64,000 nucleotides of DNA. Origin: an uncultured Treponema sp. (GTDB lineage Bacteria; Spirochaetota; Spirochaetia; Treponematales; Treponemataceae). The DNA lies in assembly GCA_946410085.1 (NCBI GenBank), contig CAMJZA010000002.1, forward strand, positions 1 to 64,000. The letters run 5' to 3'. Below the pieces are notes generated by a model. It saw nothing but the letters and a program-made list of their open reading frames with translations. It was not told the origin of the DNA and made no database searches. The position numbers and the translations under genes were made by a program. This document shows, piece after piece, positions 51,331 to 60,079 of the stretch (positions within the stretch are counted from its first letter, which is position 1; every line of letters begins with the position of its first letter).

Positions 51331-53125
51331 AAAGCAAGGCGGAATCGGAATCATCCCGCGTTCCACGGCAAAATATGTACAGGATAACACCGTCAAGCTG
51401 CTGGCTTTTTTTGCCAGTTTCCTGCTTGCCGTCGCCCTGCTCTTCCTCCGCATCAGCCTGACGAATACAATTTCTACCTATAATATAAATGACTACGAGG
51501 TCGGTCAGATTTCCGACATCACGGTTAAGGCAGAAAAAAGCCTGCCCGCCGACAGCGAAAACCCGATTGCCGTCGAAAAAGGGGAAAAAGTAATCAAGAA
51601 GGGCTTCCCCATCACCGAGGAAGGCTATGCAAAGCTCAAGCGGATGTCCGCATCCCGGGCCTACATCGACTACCGGTCTTTTGCAAACTCAATTCTCTTC
51701 ATGATGCTGCTCGGCGCCCTCTATTTCTTCCTTTTCAGCAGGGTCTGCCTGGGTAAGAAATGCAGTCCGCAGGAACTCATTACCGAAGATGTCTTCTTCA
51801 TCGCTGTTTTTGCGTGTACGGTACTCGCATCGAGGACGGTCCACTTTTCCAGTCCCTATGCGATGAACATCATCTCCCCCATCGTGTTCTGTACCTTCCT
51901 GATGGCAATCCTGTTCGGACAGATGGACGCCATAAGCTTCGCCATCATCTCATCCTTCGGTGTCCTGTGCGGATCCGGCTACCAGCTCGTTCCCTTCATA
52001 TACAGTCTCTGCGTCAGCCTTGCTTCCTCCCGGATTGTCAGGAGGATTGAGCGGCGGATAGACCTCGTATTTGCAGCCATGCTGCAGGGAATTCTTTCTC
52101 CCGTCTTCCTCTTCGCCATCACGATCATTTTCAACGGTTCCATGCTGGGAAGTCCAACACGGGGAAACTATATGGCGCTGGCAGGTGTCATGCTCAACGG
52201 CTTCATGTCCGGCATTCTCTGCCTCGGATTCCTGACCCCGCTCGAATACCTGCTGAATTCGGCATCTGTTTTCCGCCTGATGGACCTGAGCGATACGAAT
52301 GCCGAGATTCTCAAGCGCATGTCGCTGACGGCAAGCGGAACATTCCAGCATTCAATCATGGTTGCCCAGCTCGCCGAGGCCGCCTGTGCCAAAATCGGGG
52401 CAAATGCCCTCCTGGCACGTGTCGGCGGCTACTATCACGACATCGGAAAAATCGACAACCCCGAATTCTTCACGGAAAATCAGAACAGCAACGAAAACAT
52501 CCATTCGACAATCAACCCTTCCCTTTCCGTCACCATCATCAAGAACCATGTCAGGAAGGGCGTAGAAATGGCACGGGAACTGCGGCTTCCGGCCCGCATC
52601 GTGGACATCATAGCAGAACATCACGGCAACAGCGTCCTGAAATTCTTCTATATGAACGCCCAGAAGGATGACCCGAATGCAAATCCTGGCGACTACTCCT
52701 ACAGCGGCACGCCGCCGACAACCAGGGAAAGCGGTGTCGTCATGCTTGCGGACACGGTGGAAGCAGCCTGCAAGAGCCTGAACAAACCATCAGCTTCCCG
52801 GATTGAAAAATTCATACAGACCCTCGTCAGCGGTAAAATTGAAGAAGGACAGCTGAATAACTGCGACCTGACATTTAAGGACATCAACATCATCGAAGAA
52901 ACATTTACCCAGCTCCTCATCGGTTACTATCATTCCCGCGTAAAATACCCGGATCAGAATGGAGATGACGCCCCGAAGGCTCAGGAAACCGAAAAACAGG
53001 AGGCGGGAGAAGAAGTCGGCAGCGACGCATCTGCGAAGAAAACGGCTTCCGATGAAGGTGAAAATACAAAAGATACGGAGGAAACACCTACAAAAGATGG
53101 CAAACAGGGTACTGGTGAGCGTTGA
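51317..53125 (+). CDS. pgpH: PgpH-type HD phosphodiesterase (7TM-HD), probable c-di-AMP hydrolase
   Basis: PgpH-type proteins hydrolyse c-di-AMP to pApA at the membrane. The 602 residues have TM1 (VKLLAFFASFLLAVALLFLR), a short extracytoplasmic region, about seven further helices and a cytoplasmic HD domain. The HD motifs are SGTFQHSIMVAQLAE, VGGYYHDIGKIDNPEFFTEN and IIAEHHG. The extracytoplasmic domain is shorter than in Listeria PgpH. A Lys/Glu/Thr-rich tail of about 55 residues follows. It overlaps both phoH and ybeY, so it is co-translated with RNA-processing genes. Confidence 0.9.
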   Translation: MKHSEKQGGIGIIPRSTAKYVQDNTVKLLAFFASFLLAVALLFLRISLTNTISTYNINDYEVGQISDITVKAEKSLPADSENPIAVEKGEKVIKKGFPITEEGYAKLKRMSASRAYIDYRSFANSILFMMLLGALYFFLFSRVCLGKKCSPQELITEDVFFIAVFACTVLASRTVHFSSPYAMNIISPIVFCTFLMAILFGQMDAISFAIISSFGVLCGSGYQLVPFIYSLCVSLASSRIVRRIERRIDLVFAAMLQGILSPVFLFAITIIFNGSMLGSPTRGNYMALAGVMLNGFMSGILCLGFLTPLEYLLNSASVFRLMDLSDTNAEILKRMSLTASGTFQHSIMVAQLAEAACAKIGANALLARVGGYYHDIGKIDNPEFFTENQNSNENIHSTINPSLSVTIIKNHVRKGVEMARELRLPARIVDIIAEHHGNSVLKFFYMNAQKDDPNANPGDYSYSGTPPTTRESGVVMLADTVEAACKSLNKPSASRIEKFIQTLVSGKIEEGQLNNCDLTFKDINIIEETFTQLLIGYYHSRVKYPDQNGDDAPKAQETEKQEAGEEVGSDASAKKTASDEGENTKDTEETPTKDGKQGTGER

Positions 53126-53594
53126 AGACGGAATGTCTGAACCTGCATGGCTTTCCAAGGCTGAAAGTTTCCTGCTCAAGGCACTGGAAAGTGCCGGTTA
53201 CGATGGGGAAGAGCTTTCTGTCATGTTCTGCTCCGACAGCTGCATCAGGAAGCTGAACCGGGAATACCGTAACATTGATGAAGAAACGGATGTTTTAAGT
53301 TTTGAAGACGGCAGCCGTTACACCGATGAGAACGGACTTGAGTGGACGGCGGCAGGGGATATAGCAGTGAGCCTTGAAACCCTGCCGAAGAATGCCGCCT
53401 ATTTTGAGGTCAGTGAGGATGAGGAGCTCAAGCAGCTGCTTATCCACGGCATGCTGCACCTGAACGGGCTTGACCACGGGGACGAGCACGTCATCAGGGG
53501 CAAAGAGCCGGTCTGCCCCATGCTGCGGAAGCAGAAAGAGCTGCTTGAAGCGCTCAGACAGGAAACAATTCTCACAGAAGCGAGTAAAGGATAG
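53097..53594 (+). CDS. ybeY: rRNA maturation endoribonuclease YbeY
   Basis: YbeY is a zinc RNase for 16S rRNA 3'-end maturation. The 165 residues contain SDSCIRKLNREYRNIDEETD, TDVLSFEDGSR and the three-His motif LLIHGMLHLNGLDHGDEH. The track's start at 52959 is inside pgpH in another frame. I use ATG 53097, which overlaps pgpH by 29 bases. The phoH-pgpH-ybeY-corC order is common in bacteria. Confidence 0.94.
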   Translation: MANRVLVSVEDGMSEPAWLSKAESFLLKALESAGYDGEELSVMFCSDSCIRKLNREYRNIDEETDVLSFEDGSRYTDENGLEWTAAGDIAVSLETLPKNAAYFEVSEDEELKQLLIHGMLHLNGLDHGDEHVIRGKEPVCPMLRKQKELLEALRQETILTEASKG

Positions 53595-53600
53595 AGGTCA

Positions 53601-54413
53601 ATGGGCTTATTTGGATTTAAAAAGGATGCCGGAGGATCATCAGCAAACGACGGTCCGGTCAGTGCAGAAGACGCCGCGCAGCAACGGCTTCTGACGGAAG
53701 AAAAAAAGGACATGATACAGGGGGTCGAAGACCTTTCCCAGACAACGGTCAAGGAGGTCATGATTCCCCGCATAGACGTAGATTTCCTCTCTATGGGAAC
53801 CAATGCGGAGGAACTGCTTCAGAAAATCACCGAAAGCGGCCATTCCCGCTTTCCCGTCTATGCGAGTTCAATCGACAATGTTGTCGGCGTACTCTACGTC
53901 AAGGACCTTATTGCGGCAATCTCGCGCCATGAGGAGCTGAACCTTGAAAAGATAATCAGAAAAGCCTATTTTGTCCCTGAAAGCAAGCGGATCGACAGCC
54001 TGCTGCGGGAATTCAAGCGGCGGCACGTCCACATAGCGATTGCAATCGATGAATACGGCGGTATCAGCGGCATCGTCTGCATGGAAGACATAATCGAACA
54101 GATTGTCGGGGATATTCAGGACGAATTTGACAACGAACGCGAGGATATTCTGTCCCTCGGCAATAATGTCTGGCTCTGTGATGCCCGCGTTGACCTGGAC
54201 GACCTGAACGAAACGATCGGGGCGGACTTTCCGTCCAACGACTTTGACACGCTCGGAGGCTTTGTCTTTGACCTCTTCGGCAAGATACCCGTTAAATTCG
54301 AAAAAGTCTCATGGAAGGACTACGATTTCATCGTACAGGAAATGGAAGGCCACAAGGTAGACGTCATAAAGGTAATATACCATAAAGTCAAGGAAAAAAA
54401 TACCGATGAATAA
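53601..54413 (+). CDS. corC: CBS/CorC_HlyC-domain protein (CorC-like)
   Basis: The 270-residue soluble protein has two CBS motifs (TTVKEVMIPRIDVDFLSMGT, then HVHIAIAIDEYGGISGIVCM) and a C-terminal CorC_HlyC domain (LDDLNETIGADFPSNDFDTL). CorC-type proteins are linked to magnesium/cobalt efflux and are encoded after ybeY in many bacteria. No membrane domain (DUF21) is present. It starts six bases after ybeY. Confidence 0.93.
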   Translation: MGLFGFKKDAGGSSANDGPVSAEDAAQQRLLTEEKKDMIQGVEDLSQTTVKEVMIPRIDVDFLSMGTNAEELLQKITESGHSRFPVYASSIDNVVGVLYVKDLIAAISRHEELNLEKIIRKAYFVPESKRIDSLLREFKRRHVHIAIAIDEYGGISGIVCMEDIIEQIVGDIQDEFDNEREDILSLGNNVWLCDARVDLDDLNETIGADFPSNDFDTLGGFVFDLFGKIPVKFEKVSWKDYDFIVQEMEGHKVDVIKVIYHKVKEKNTDE

Positions 54414-54456
54414 GCGAGAGTGGTGGGTCTCTCGAGGATTTATAGATGGGGGAAAA

Positions 54457-56625
54457 ATGAAAAGTCGTTTTTGGATTTCACGGGGACTTGGCATTCTAAT
54501 CATACTGTCAGCAGCACAGCTTTCTGCTCAGACACGGAGCAAAAACGCAGTCAGCCTGTATACCGAGGCATACAGTGCACAGCAGGTCGGAGACTATTAC
54601 GGTGCAGTGGAGTCCTATCGGGAAGCCCTGCAGGTTAACCCTCAGTACGGAGATGCCTGGTATAACCTTGCCGTCTGCGTCTACAACCTGGGAGAATATG
54701 ACCTTGCGGTAGAATACGCCGACAACGCCCTCCGCTACTCCCGCAGAACAAGTGAAATCCAGAACCTGAAAGGCATGGCCCTCATTTCCCTGGGCCGGCT
54801 GGACGAAGCCCGTGATGTTTTCAATGACATTCTGGCAAAGTATCCGAACGACATCGATGCCCGCTTCGGCCTTGCAGAGCTGAAACTCTATACAGGAAGC
54901 CTTTCTTCCGCAGAAAAACTGTATCTCGATGCCCTCAAGCGCGACAACAGGAACCGTAAGGCACTTCTGAGCCTTGCCCTGATTTCTTCAGAAGAAGGCA
55001 AGGATGAACTTGCAGAGCAATACGTCAATCAGGCTATTGAATACCATAACGGTGACCCGGAAGTCTACTATCTGGCTTCCTATCTGGCAACAAAACGCGG
55101 CAAACTGAGCGAAGCAGAACGGCTGATCCGGAGCGCGATTCAGATTAACGCAAACTACGACAGGGCGTATGAGCTCCTTTCAAACATCCTCTACGAGCAG
55201 AAGCGCTACAATGAAGTCATGGATCTGTGTGACTACCGCATTTCCCGAAACAGGAATCTGACGGGTGCATGGTATCTCAAGGGCCTGTCCCAGAAACGCC
55301 TCGGGGACAGCGAAGGGGCTATCACGACATTCTCTACGGCGCTTTTAATCGATCCCTACGATGAAGTCATGCGCTTCGCCCTGGAACAGCTGGCCCGTGC
55401 CACGCTCAGCGTCGAGGATTCCCGGCGGCCGAAGTGGGCATCATTCCACATCAATAAGGCAAAAGAATTCAAGCGGAATTTTGACGGACCGAGTGAGCGC
55501 TACGAATATCAGAAGGCCCTTTCCGTTGACCCGCTGAACGGCACTGCCCGTCAGGCCTTTGCCGACATGCTGGAACGCGACGGTTTCTACGAACTGTACC
55601 TGCAGCAGCTCAAATTCATCAGGGAAAATGAGACAACAACGACGGTAACTGCCGTCCAGAAGGACGAAAATACTCCTCAGACCACCGTGCAGCGGACCGC
55701 CCGGCAGATCAAGAACGATGATACGATCGAAGCCCTTGAAAGCATGATGAGCGATAACCTTGCCCATAAGTGGAGCGTTGATCCATTCTACCTCGATAAA
55801 ACAAGGTGGAACATCGGCATCTATTACGTGCACAGCGGGGTACAGATCCGCCATGCGGACGTTGAAGAGATAATCAGCCAGGCAGCCGGAGATATATTTG
55901 ACGGCGTTCCTTCAACAGTCGTCAATGTCCAGACGGTTGCCGTCTCCGGCTACGGCGATGCCTACCATCAGGCCCGGACTTCCGGCCGGGATTATTTCAT
56001 CATTCTTTCGGCGAATGAAACCGAGCGGTCATTCTCCCTCGATGCACAGGTATATTCCGGCAGGACCGGAACAAAAACGACGGACATGCACATCTACCGC
56101 ACGGGCAACGACCGCTTTGCAAAGGCCCTCCGCCGGCTCAGGCAGGCCGTCCTCGACATCCTGCCCATCAGGGGCGTCGTACTCGGTAACGCAACGAACA
56201 CACTCCTCGTTGACCTCGGAAAGAGCGACGGCGTTGTGCAGGGTGCCGTTTTTGACGTGGTAAAACAGGGAAAAATAAAGACGGTCGATACCGGAACTGG
56301 CGTCGTTTACAACAGTTCCGACACGCTCGGAAGCTTTACCGTCACAACGGCAAACGAAGAAATATCTGAAGGTGAATACAAGAAGAAGGGCTTCTACGAC
56401 GTACTCAACGTCGGCGACGAAATCGTCCTTGTCAAGCTTCCCGAAGACACAAAAGATGAAAGCGCAGAAGGAAACCTTGCCACGGATACCAAGCCCGCTG
56501 CAAACGCAAAGGGAGAGCCTGCAACCCAGGCAGCCGAAAGTGCGGAACGCGAATCGCTGCAGGAAAGTCTCAAAGTGCAGACGCAGGAATCCCCCCTCAT
56601 CACCATGATCCGGTCCATCCTGTAA
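54457..56625 (+). CDS. Large secreted tetratricopeptide repeat protein
   Basis: The 722-residue protein has a signal peptide (GLGILIILSAAQLSAQTRS) and at least eight TPR units from about residue 30 to 330, such as YYGAVESYREALQVNPQYGD and YNEVMDLCDYRISRNRNLTG. The C-terminal half has a beta-rich domain with RTSGRDYFIILSANETERSF and LVDLGKSDGVVQGAVFDVVK. A disordered Lys/Glu/Ala tail precedes MIRSIL at the end. ATG 54457 has GGGGGA upstream and excludes the 17-residue extension in the track. It probably serves as a periplasmic scaffold, but the function is unknown. Confidence 0.86.
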   Translation: MKSRFWISRGLGILIILSAAQLSAQTRSKNAVSLYTEAYSAQQVGDYYGAVESYREALQVNPQYGDAWYNLAVCVYNLGEYDLAVEYADNALRYSRRTSEIQNLKGMALISLGRLDEARDVFNDILAKYPNDIDARFGLAELKLYTGSLSSAEKLYLDALKRDNRNRKALLSLALISSEEGKDELAEQYVNQAIEYHNGDPEVYYLASYLATKRGKLSEAERLIRSAIQINANYDRAYELLSNILYEQKRYNEVMDLCDYRISRNRNLTGAWYLKGLSQKRLGDSEGAITTFSTALLIDPYDEVMRFALEQLARATLSVEDSRRPKWASFHINKAKEFKRNFDGPSERYEYQKALSVDPLNGTARQAFADMLERDGFYELYLQQLKFIRENETTTTVTAVQKDENTPQTTVQRTARQIKNDDTIEALESMMSDNLAHKWSVDPFYLDKTRWNIGIYYVHSGVQIRHADVEEIISQAAGDIFDGVPSTVVNVQTVAVSGYGDAYHQARTSGRDYFIILSANETERSFSLDAQVYSGRTGTKTTDMHIYRTGNDRFAKALRRLRQAVLDILPIRGVVLGNATNTLLVDLGKSDGVVQGAVFDVVKQGKIKTVDTGTGVVYNSSDTLGSFTVTTANEEISEGEYKKKGFYDVLNVGDEIVLVKLPEDTKDESAEGNLATDTKPAANAKGEPATQAAESAERESLQESLKVQTQESPLITMIRSIL

Positions 56626-56651
56626 TCCGTACACCACGGTTCCACACCCCT

Positions 56652-56695
56652 GCCCTGCGGCATGCCCTTCCAGTGACCGCAGGGCTTTGTATTTT
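56652..56695 (+). terminator. Intrinsic terminator after the TPR gene
   Basis: GCCCTGCGG (56652-56660) pairs perfectly with CCGCAGGGC (56677-56685) and is followed by TTTGTATTTT. It separates the TPR gene from the chemosensory operon. Confidence 0.85.
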
Positions 56696-56707
56696 CAAGA
56701 GATAACC

Positions 56708-56736
56708 TTGATTGCAGTACAAAAAACTGATATAAT
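56708..56736 (+). promoter_or_regulatory. Sigma70-type promoter of the second chemosensory operon
   Basis: TTGATT (56708-56713) and a perfect TATAAT (56731-56736) are 17 nt apart. The -10 is only six bases before the cheW ATG at 56743, so the mRNA would start on the start codon. Confidence 0.75.
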
Positions 56737-56742
56737 CAGAGA

Positions 56743-57201
56743 ATGAGCGAAAGTAACGAACAGCCGGATGATGACTGGCCTTACCTCATTTTCAGCGCCG
56801 GGGGCGAAAAATTCGCCGTTGCATCATCTTCCGTCAGGGAAATTGTACGGAACAACAGCATCTACCCCGTTCCCTTCGCACCTCCATACGTAAAGGGCAT
56901 CATAAACTGCTATTCAAGTCCTGTTGCTGCCGTGGACTGGATTTCCTTTCTGGGCAAGGAAGGCACGAATCCCCGCAAGGAAACCATTTTTCTCGTCCTG
57001 AAAGACTGTGAAGACATAGCCCTGCTTGTCTGGGGAATCGAAGAGTTCAAGTATACCAGAGAGATAACGAAGCAGCTCTTCCCGGAATCCGAGGAGCACG
57101 GCTGTTTCTCAGGAACAATCAGCTGGGACAACAATATGGTTCCCCTGCTTGATTTGAATGCGGCCGTCACAAAGATACGGGGGGACCTTGAAAACTGCTG
57201 A
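56743..57201 (+). CDS. cheW: CheW-like chemosensory coupling protein
   Basis: CheW links receptors to the CheA kinase. The 152-residue protein shows YLIFSAGGEKFAVASSSVRE, PFAPPYVKGIINCYSSPVAA and NMVPLLDLNAAV, the usual CheW beta-barrel pattern. It is the first gene of the cluster to 64 kb and is likely to be leaderless. The N-terminus is acidic (ESNEQPDDDW). No receptor gene is in the same unit. Confidence 0.92.
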   Translation: MSESNEQPDDDWPYLIFSAGGEKFAVASSSVREIVRNNSIYPVPFAPPYVKGIINCYSSPVAAVDWISFLGKEGTNPRKETIFLVLKDCEDIALLVWGIEEFKYTREITKQLFPESEEHGCFSGTISWDNNMVPLLDLNAAVTKIRGDLENC

Positions 57202-57571
57202 CCTGTATGCCGGACTGGATTGGGGAACTGTCGAACTGCTCATTCCCCGGCAAAGCATATCGGACGCAAGTCTCAGCGAAGCTTCGGACCATACAGCTGT
57301 CTCAATCGATGATGCCGTGCATACGGCTTTCCACGGCAGTCTTTCCCGGCCGGAAGGATCCTACCAGTCGATCCTCGTCATCGCCGGCAAGCGTTACGAG
57401 ACAGCCGTCATGCCGCAGACCGTGACGCTTGCCACGGAACAAACTTCTCCGCCCTGCCGCATTCTGCAGGGGGCATTTGCCCGGCACGGACTGCTTTCAG
57501 TCAGCTTTTCAGATACAAAAATTCGATATATCGTGGATATAGCACAATTCACGACGGGAGAAGACAGATGA
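57188..57571 (+). CDS. Unknown protein in the chemosensory operon
   Basis: The 127-residue ORF starts with TTG at 57188, preceded by GGGGGG, and overlaps cheW by 14 bases and cheB by four. It is soluble, with no signal peptide. Blocks such as TVELLIPRQSISDASLSEAS, YQSILVIAGKRYETAVMPQT and DTKIRYIVDIAQF suggest a mostly beta fold, perhaps a divergent CheW-like module. I cannot assign it to a family. Its place in a tightly packed operon argues that it is a real component. Confidence 0.7.
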   Translation: MKTADLYAGLDWGTVELLIPRQSISDASLSEASDHTAVSIDDAVHTAFHGSLSRPEGSYQSILVIAGKRYETAVMPQTVTLATEQTSPPCRILQGAFARHGLLSVSFSDTKIRYIVDIAQFTTGEDR

Positions 57572-58629
57572 TACGGGTTCTTTTTGTCGATGACTCTGCA
57601 CTGGTACGGAGCATGCTTAAACAGGTCTTTCAGGAAGACGAGCGCTTTCAGGTAGCCGGTGAAGCCTGTGACGGAAAGGAAGCCGTATCAAAGGCGCGGG
57701 AAGGCAACATTGACCTCATCATCATGGATATCAATATGCCCATAATGGACGGCATTGAGGCAACCCGACAGATTGCTGCCTTTTCACCCGCTGCCATCGT
57801 GATGTTCACGACCGAAGATACGATGGATTCAATCTACCGGAGTATCTCCGCAGGCGCACTTGAGGTTCTGCAGAAACCAAATCTTGCCGACATGACGGAA
57901 GAGATGCTCAGGAATTTCAGGGAAAAGATTTACGTCATTTCCCAATCCCGCAAGGATAAGCTGCATGTTTTTTCCAGCCATACGGTTCCGCAGCCGTCGG
58001 AGCCCCGTGAACAGACGGAAGCAAACAGCAGGCTTATTCCCGGCCTTCCGCGGAAAAAGTATGACATTCTCTTCGTCGGTTCATCAACGGGAGGTCCCAG
58101 CGCGATCCAGTCCCTGCTCCAGCAGCTTCCCAAAGATTTTCCCCTTCCCATTATGATAACCCAGCACATAGACAAGCTCTTTGACCGGCAGCTGGTAAAG
58201 TGGCTGAATGACACGACACAATTCAAAGTATCTCTGGCACGTGACGGCGAAGTTCCGGAACAGGGCCATGCATACATCGCTCCGGCAGAAAAACATCTTG
58301 CCATCAGCAGCTCAGGCGGACGCTATGTCATGCAGCTGAACAATGATCCCCCCGTCCATTTCCTGAAGCCCTCGGTCGACAAGATGTTTTCCAGCGCAGC
58401 GGCTGTTGTCGGGGATAAGGTGCTTGCAGTCATTCTGACAGGCATGGGAAAAGACGGGGCGGAGGGCGCCGTTGCAATCCGTCAGAACGGTGGCAGCATG
58501 CTGGCACAGGATGAGCAGAGCTGCATTGTATTCGGCATGCCGAAGGCGGTCATCGAAGCCGGAGCTGCGCAGGCCGTCTTACCCCTGGACAAGATAGGGG
58601 AAGTTCTTGCAGCTGCAGTCCGTCCATGA
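57568..58629 (+). CDS. cheB: Chemotaxis methylesterase CheB (second copy)
   Basis: The 353-residue protein has a receiver domain (VLFVDDSALVRSMLKQVFQE, LIIMDINMPIMDGIEATRQI) and an esterase domain. The catalytic Ser is in VGSSTGGPSAIQSLL, His in MITQHIDKLFDRQ and Asp in TGMGKDGAEGAVA. Residues around the His (QHID rather than QHMP) differ from the first CheB at 38293. It would set receptor methylation for the second pathway. Confidence 0.95.
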   Translation: MIRVLFVDDSALVRSMLKQVFQEDERFQVAGEACDGKEAVSKAREGNIDLIIMDINMPIMDGIEATRQIAAFSPAAIVMFTTEDTMDSIYRSISAGALEVLQKPNLADMTEEMLRNFREKIYVISQSRKDKLHVFSSHTVPQPSEPREQTEANSRLIPGLPRKKYDILFVGSSTGGPSAIQSLLQQLPKDFPLPIMITQHIDKLFDRQLVKWLNDTTQFKVSLARDGEVPEQGHAYIAPAEKHLAISSSGGRYVMQLNNDPPVHFLKPSVDKMFSSAAAVVGDKVLAVILTGMGKDGAEGAVAIRQNGGSMLAQDEQSCIVFGMPKAVIEAGAAQAVLPLDKIGEVLAAAVRP

Positions 58630-58669
58630 CTATGGCGGGTGTTTAATCGTGCCTAAGTAAGGAAGAGAC

Positions 58670-60073
58670 ATGCTGACGGAGTTTGATGCAGTTTTTAAGA
58701 CACTAGAAGCTCACTCTGGCATTACGGTTGCAAATGCTCACCGGGAATACATGGAAAAACTGATTCTGGAGCGGATCAGCGACATGGAAATTTCTTCCGC
58801 TGAATACACAGCCCTGATAAGCAGGGATGATGCGGAACTTTCATATCTGACGAATGCTGCAGCCGTCAATGAAACCTATTTTTTCCGTGAAGAGCGGCAG
58901 TTTGATTTTCTGAAGAATACCATCTTCATGCAGCGGAAGGCGAGGCCGTTGCATATCTGGAGCGCCTCCTGTTCCACGGGAGAAGAGCCGATTTCCATTT
59001 ATACCCTGGCAAAATTCTGCGGTCTGACCTGTTCCATCTCTGCATCGGACATCGATACCGATGCTCTTGCCAGCTTTAAAGCCGGGCAGTATACGGCAAA
59101 TTCCTTCAGGACTGACGGCAGTAAATACCGCGCCCTCATCGAACAGGTTGGAAGCTGGAAAGATGACAGGATGATCATCTCACCGGACGTCATCTCAAAC
59201 ATACATATATTCCCCTACAATCTTGCATCCGCAAGCCCTCCCCCCATCATGGAAGGCAGCATTGACATCATTTTCATGCGGAATGTCTTCATCTACTTCA
59301 CTGCGGAAGTCAGAAAGCGGATACTGAACAAACTCGCAAAGAGCCTCAAGGATGACGGCATCGTCATCCTCTCCATTAATGAGGTTGGGAACATCGACAA
59401 GAACGGTATCCCGTTCGATAAGCTCCATTCTGACACCATCTACTACCTGCAGAAACGGACGGGACCGGCAGAGCGGAAAGCGGTGTCTCCCGGAAGACTG
59501 GAACAGCTGAACATCGCAAAAACGGCAGAAACAATACCGGCAGTTCCCCGGCATCCGCTGCCACTGACTGCAAAAGATACACAACTCCCCAAAACAGCAG
59601 TAAAAGCCGGAGAGCTTCCCCGGCAGCCGCAGCCGCAGCCGGCAACCATTCATGCTCCCAGTCTGCAGGAGCTGTACGAGCATATAGACGGCTGCATCGG
59701 CAGGCATGACTGCGAAGCTGCAAAAAAAATGCTGAAAACGAAAGTTTTTAAGCCCCACGAAATGGAATTCAAATACTACTTTGAGGCCCTCATCAGCATT
59801 GAAGAGAACAGGGATGAACAGGCTGTTGAGGTACTTGAAAAGTCGGTCATGCTCAACAGCAGCTTCTGGCCCGCCCGCTACAGGCTTGCCCTGCTACGGC
59901 AAAAGCGCGGTGAAAAACAGGAAAGCCGGAAACAGTTCGAAAGCTGCTGCGCCAGCATTGAAAAGTACCGGAAGGATGCAAAGTCTGACTATGATTTCCT
60001 TCTTGGTGATTTCTGCCCGGAATATTTCGAAATGCTGTGCAGGAACTATGTAAAAAACGGAAAGGAAGGATAA
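58670..60073 (+). CDS. cheR: CheR methyltransferase with C-terminal TPR-like region
   Basis: The 467-residue protein has a CheR methyltransferase core with NETYFFREERQFDFLKN, IWSASCSTGEEPISIY, ASDIDTDALASFKAGQY and IIFMRNVFIYFTAEVRK. A Pro/Gln-rich linker (about 295-330) leads to a helical C-terminal region with TPR-like repeats (EYYFEALISIEENRDEQAVE type). CheR-TPR fusions occur in alternative systems such as Frz (FrzF). It starts 40 nt after cheB and ends six bases before cheA. Confidence 0.92.
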   Translation: MLTEFDAVFKTLEAHSGITVANAHREYMEKLILERISDMEISSAEYTALISRDDAELSYLTNAAAVNETYFFREERQFDFLKNTIFMQRKARPLHIWSASCSTGEEPISIYTLAKFCGLTCSISASDIDTDALASFKAGQYTANSFRTDGSKYRALIEQVGSWKDDRMIISPDVISNIHIFPYNLASASPPPIMEGSIDIIFMRNVFIYFTAEVRKRILNKLAKSLKDDGIVILSINEVGNIDKNGIPFDKLHSDTIYYLQKRTGPAERKAVSPGRLEQLNIAKTAETIPAVPRHPLPLTAKDTQLPKTAVKAGELPRQPQPQPATIHAPSLQELYEHIDGCIGRHDCEAAKKMLKTKVFKPHEMEFKYYFEALISIEENRDEQAVEVLEKSVMLNSSFWPARYRLALLRQKRGEKQESRKQFESCCASIEKYRKDAKSDYDFLLGDFCPEYFEMLCRNYVKNGKEG

Positions 60074-60079
60074 GGAACG

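Noticed and set aside
52959-53096. N-terminal extension of YbeY to 52959
   Set aside because: The extension (MEMTPRRLRKPKNRRR...) is an out-of-frame reading of the PgpH tail, and YbeY normally begins close to the MANRVLVSVED segment.
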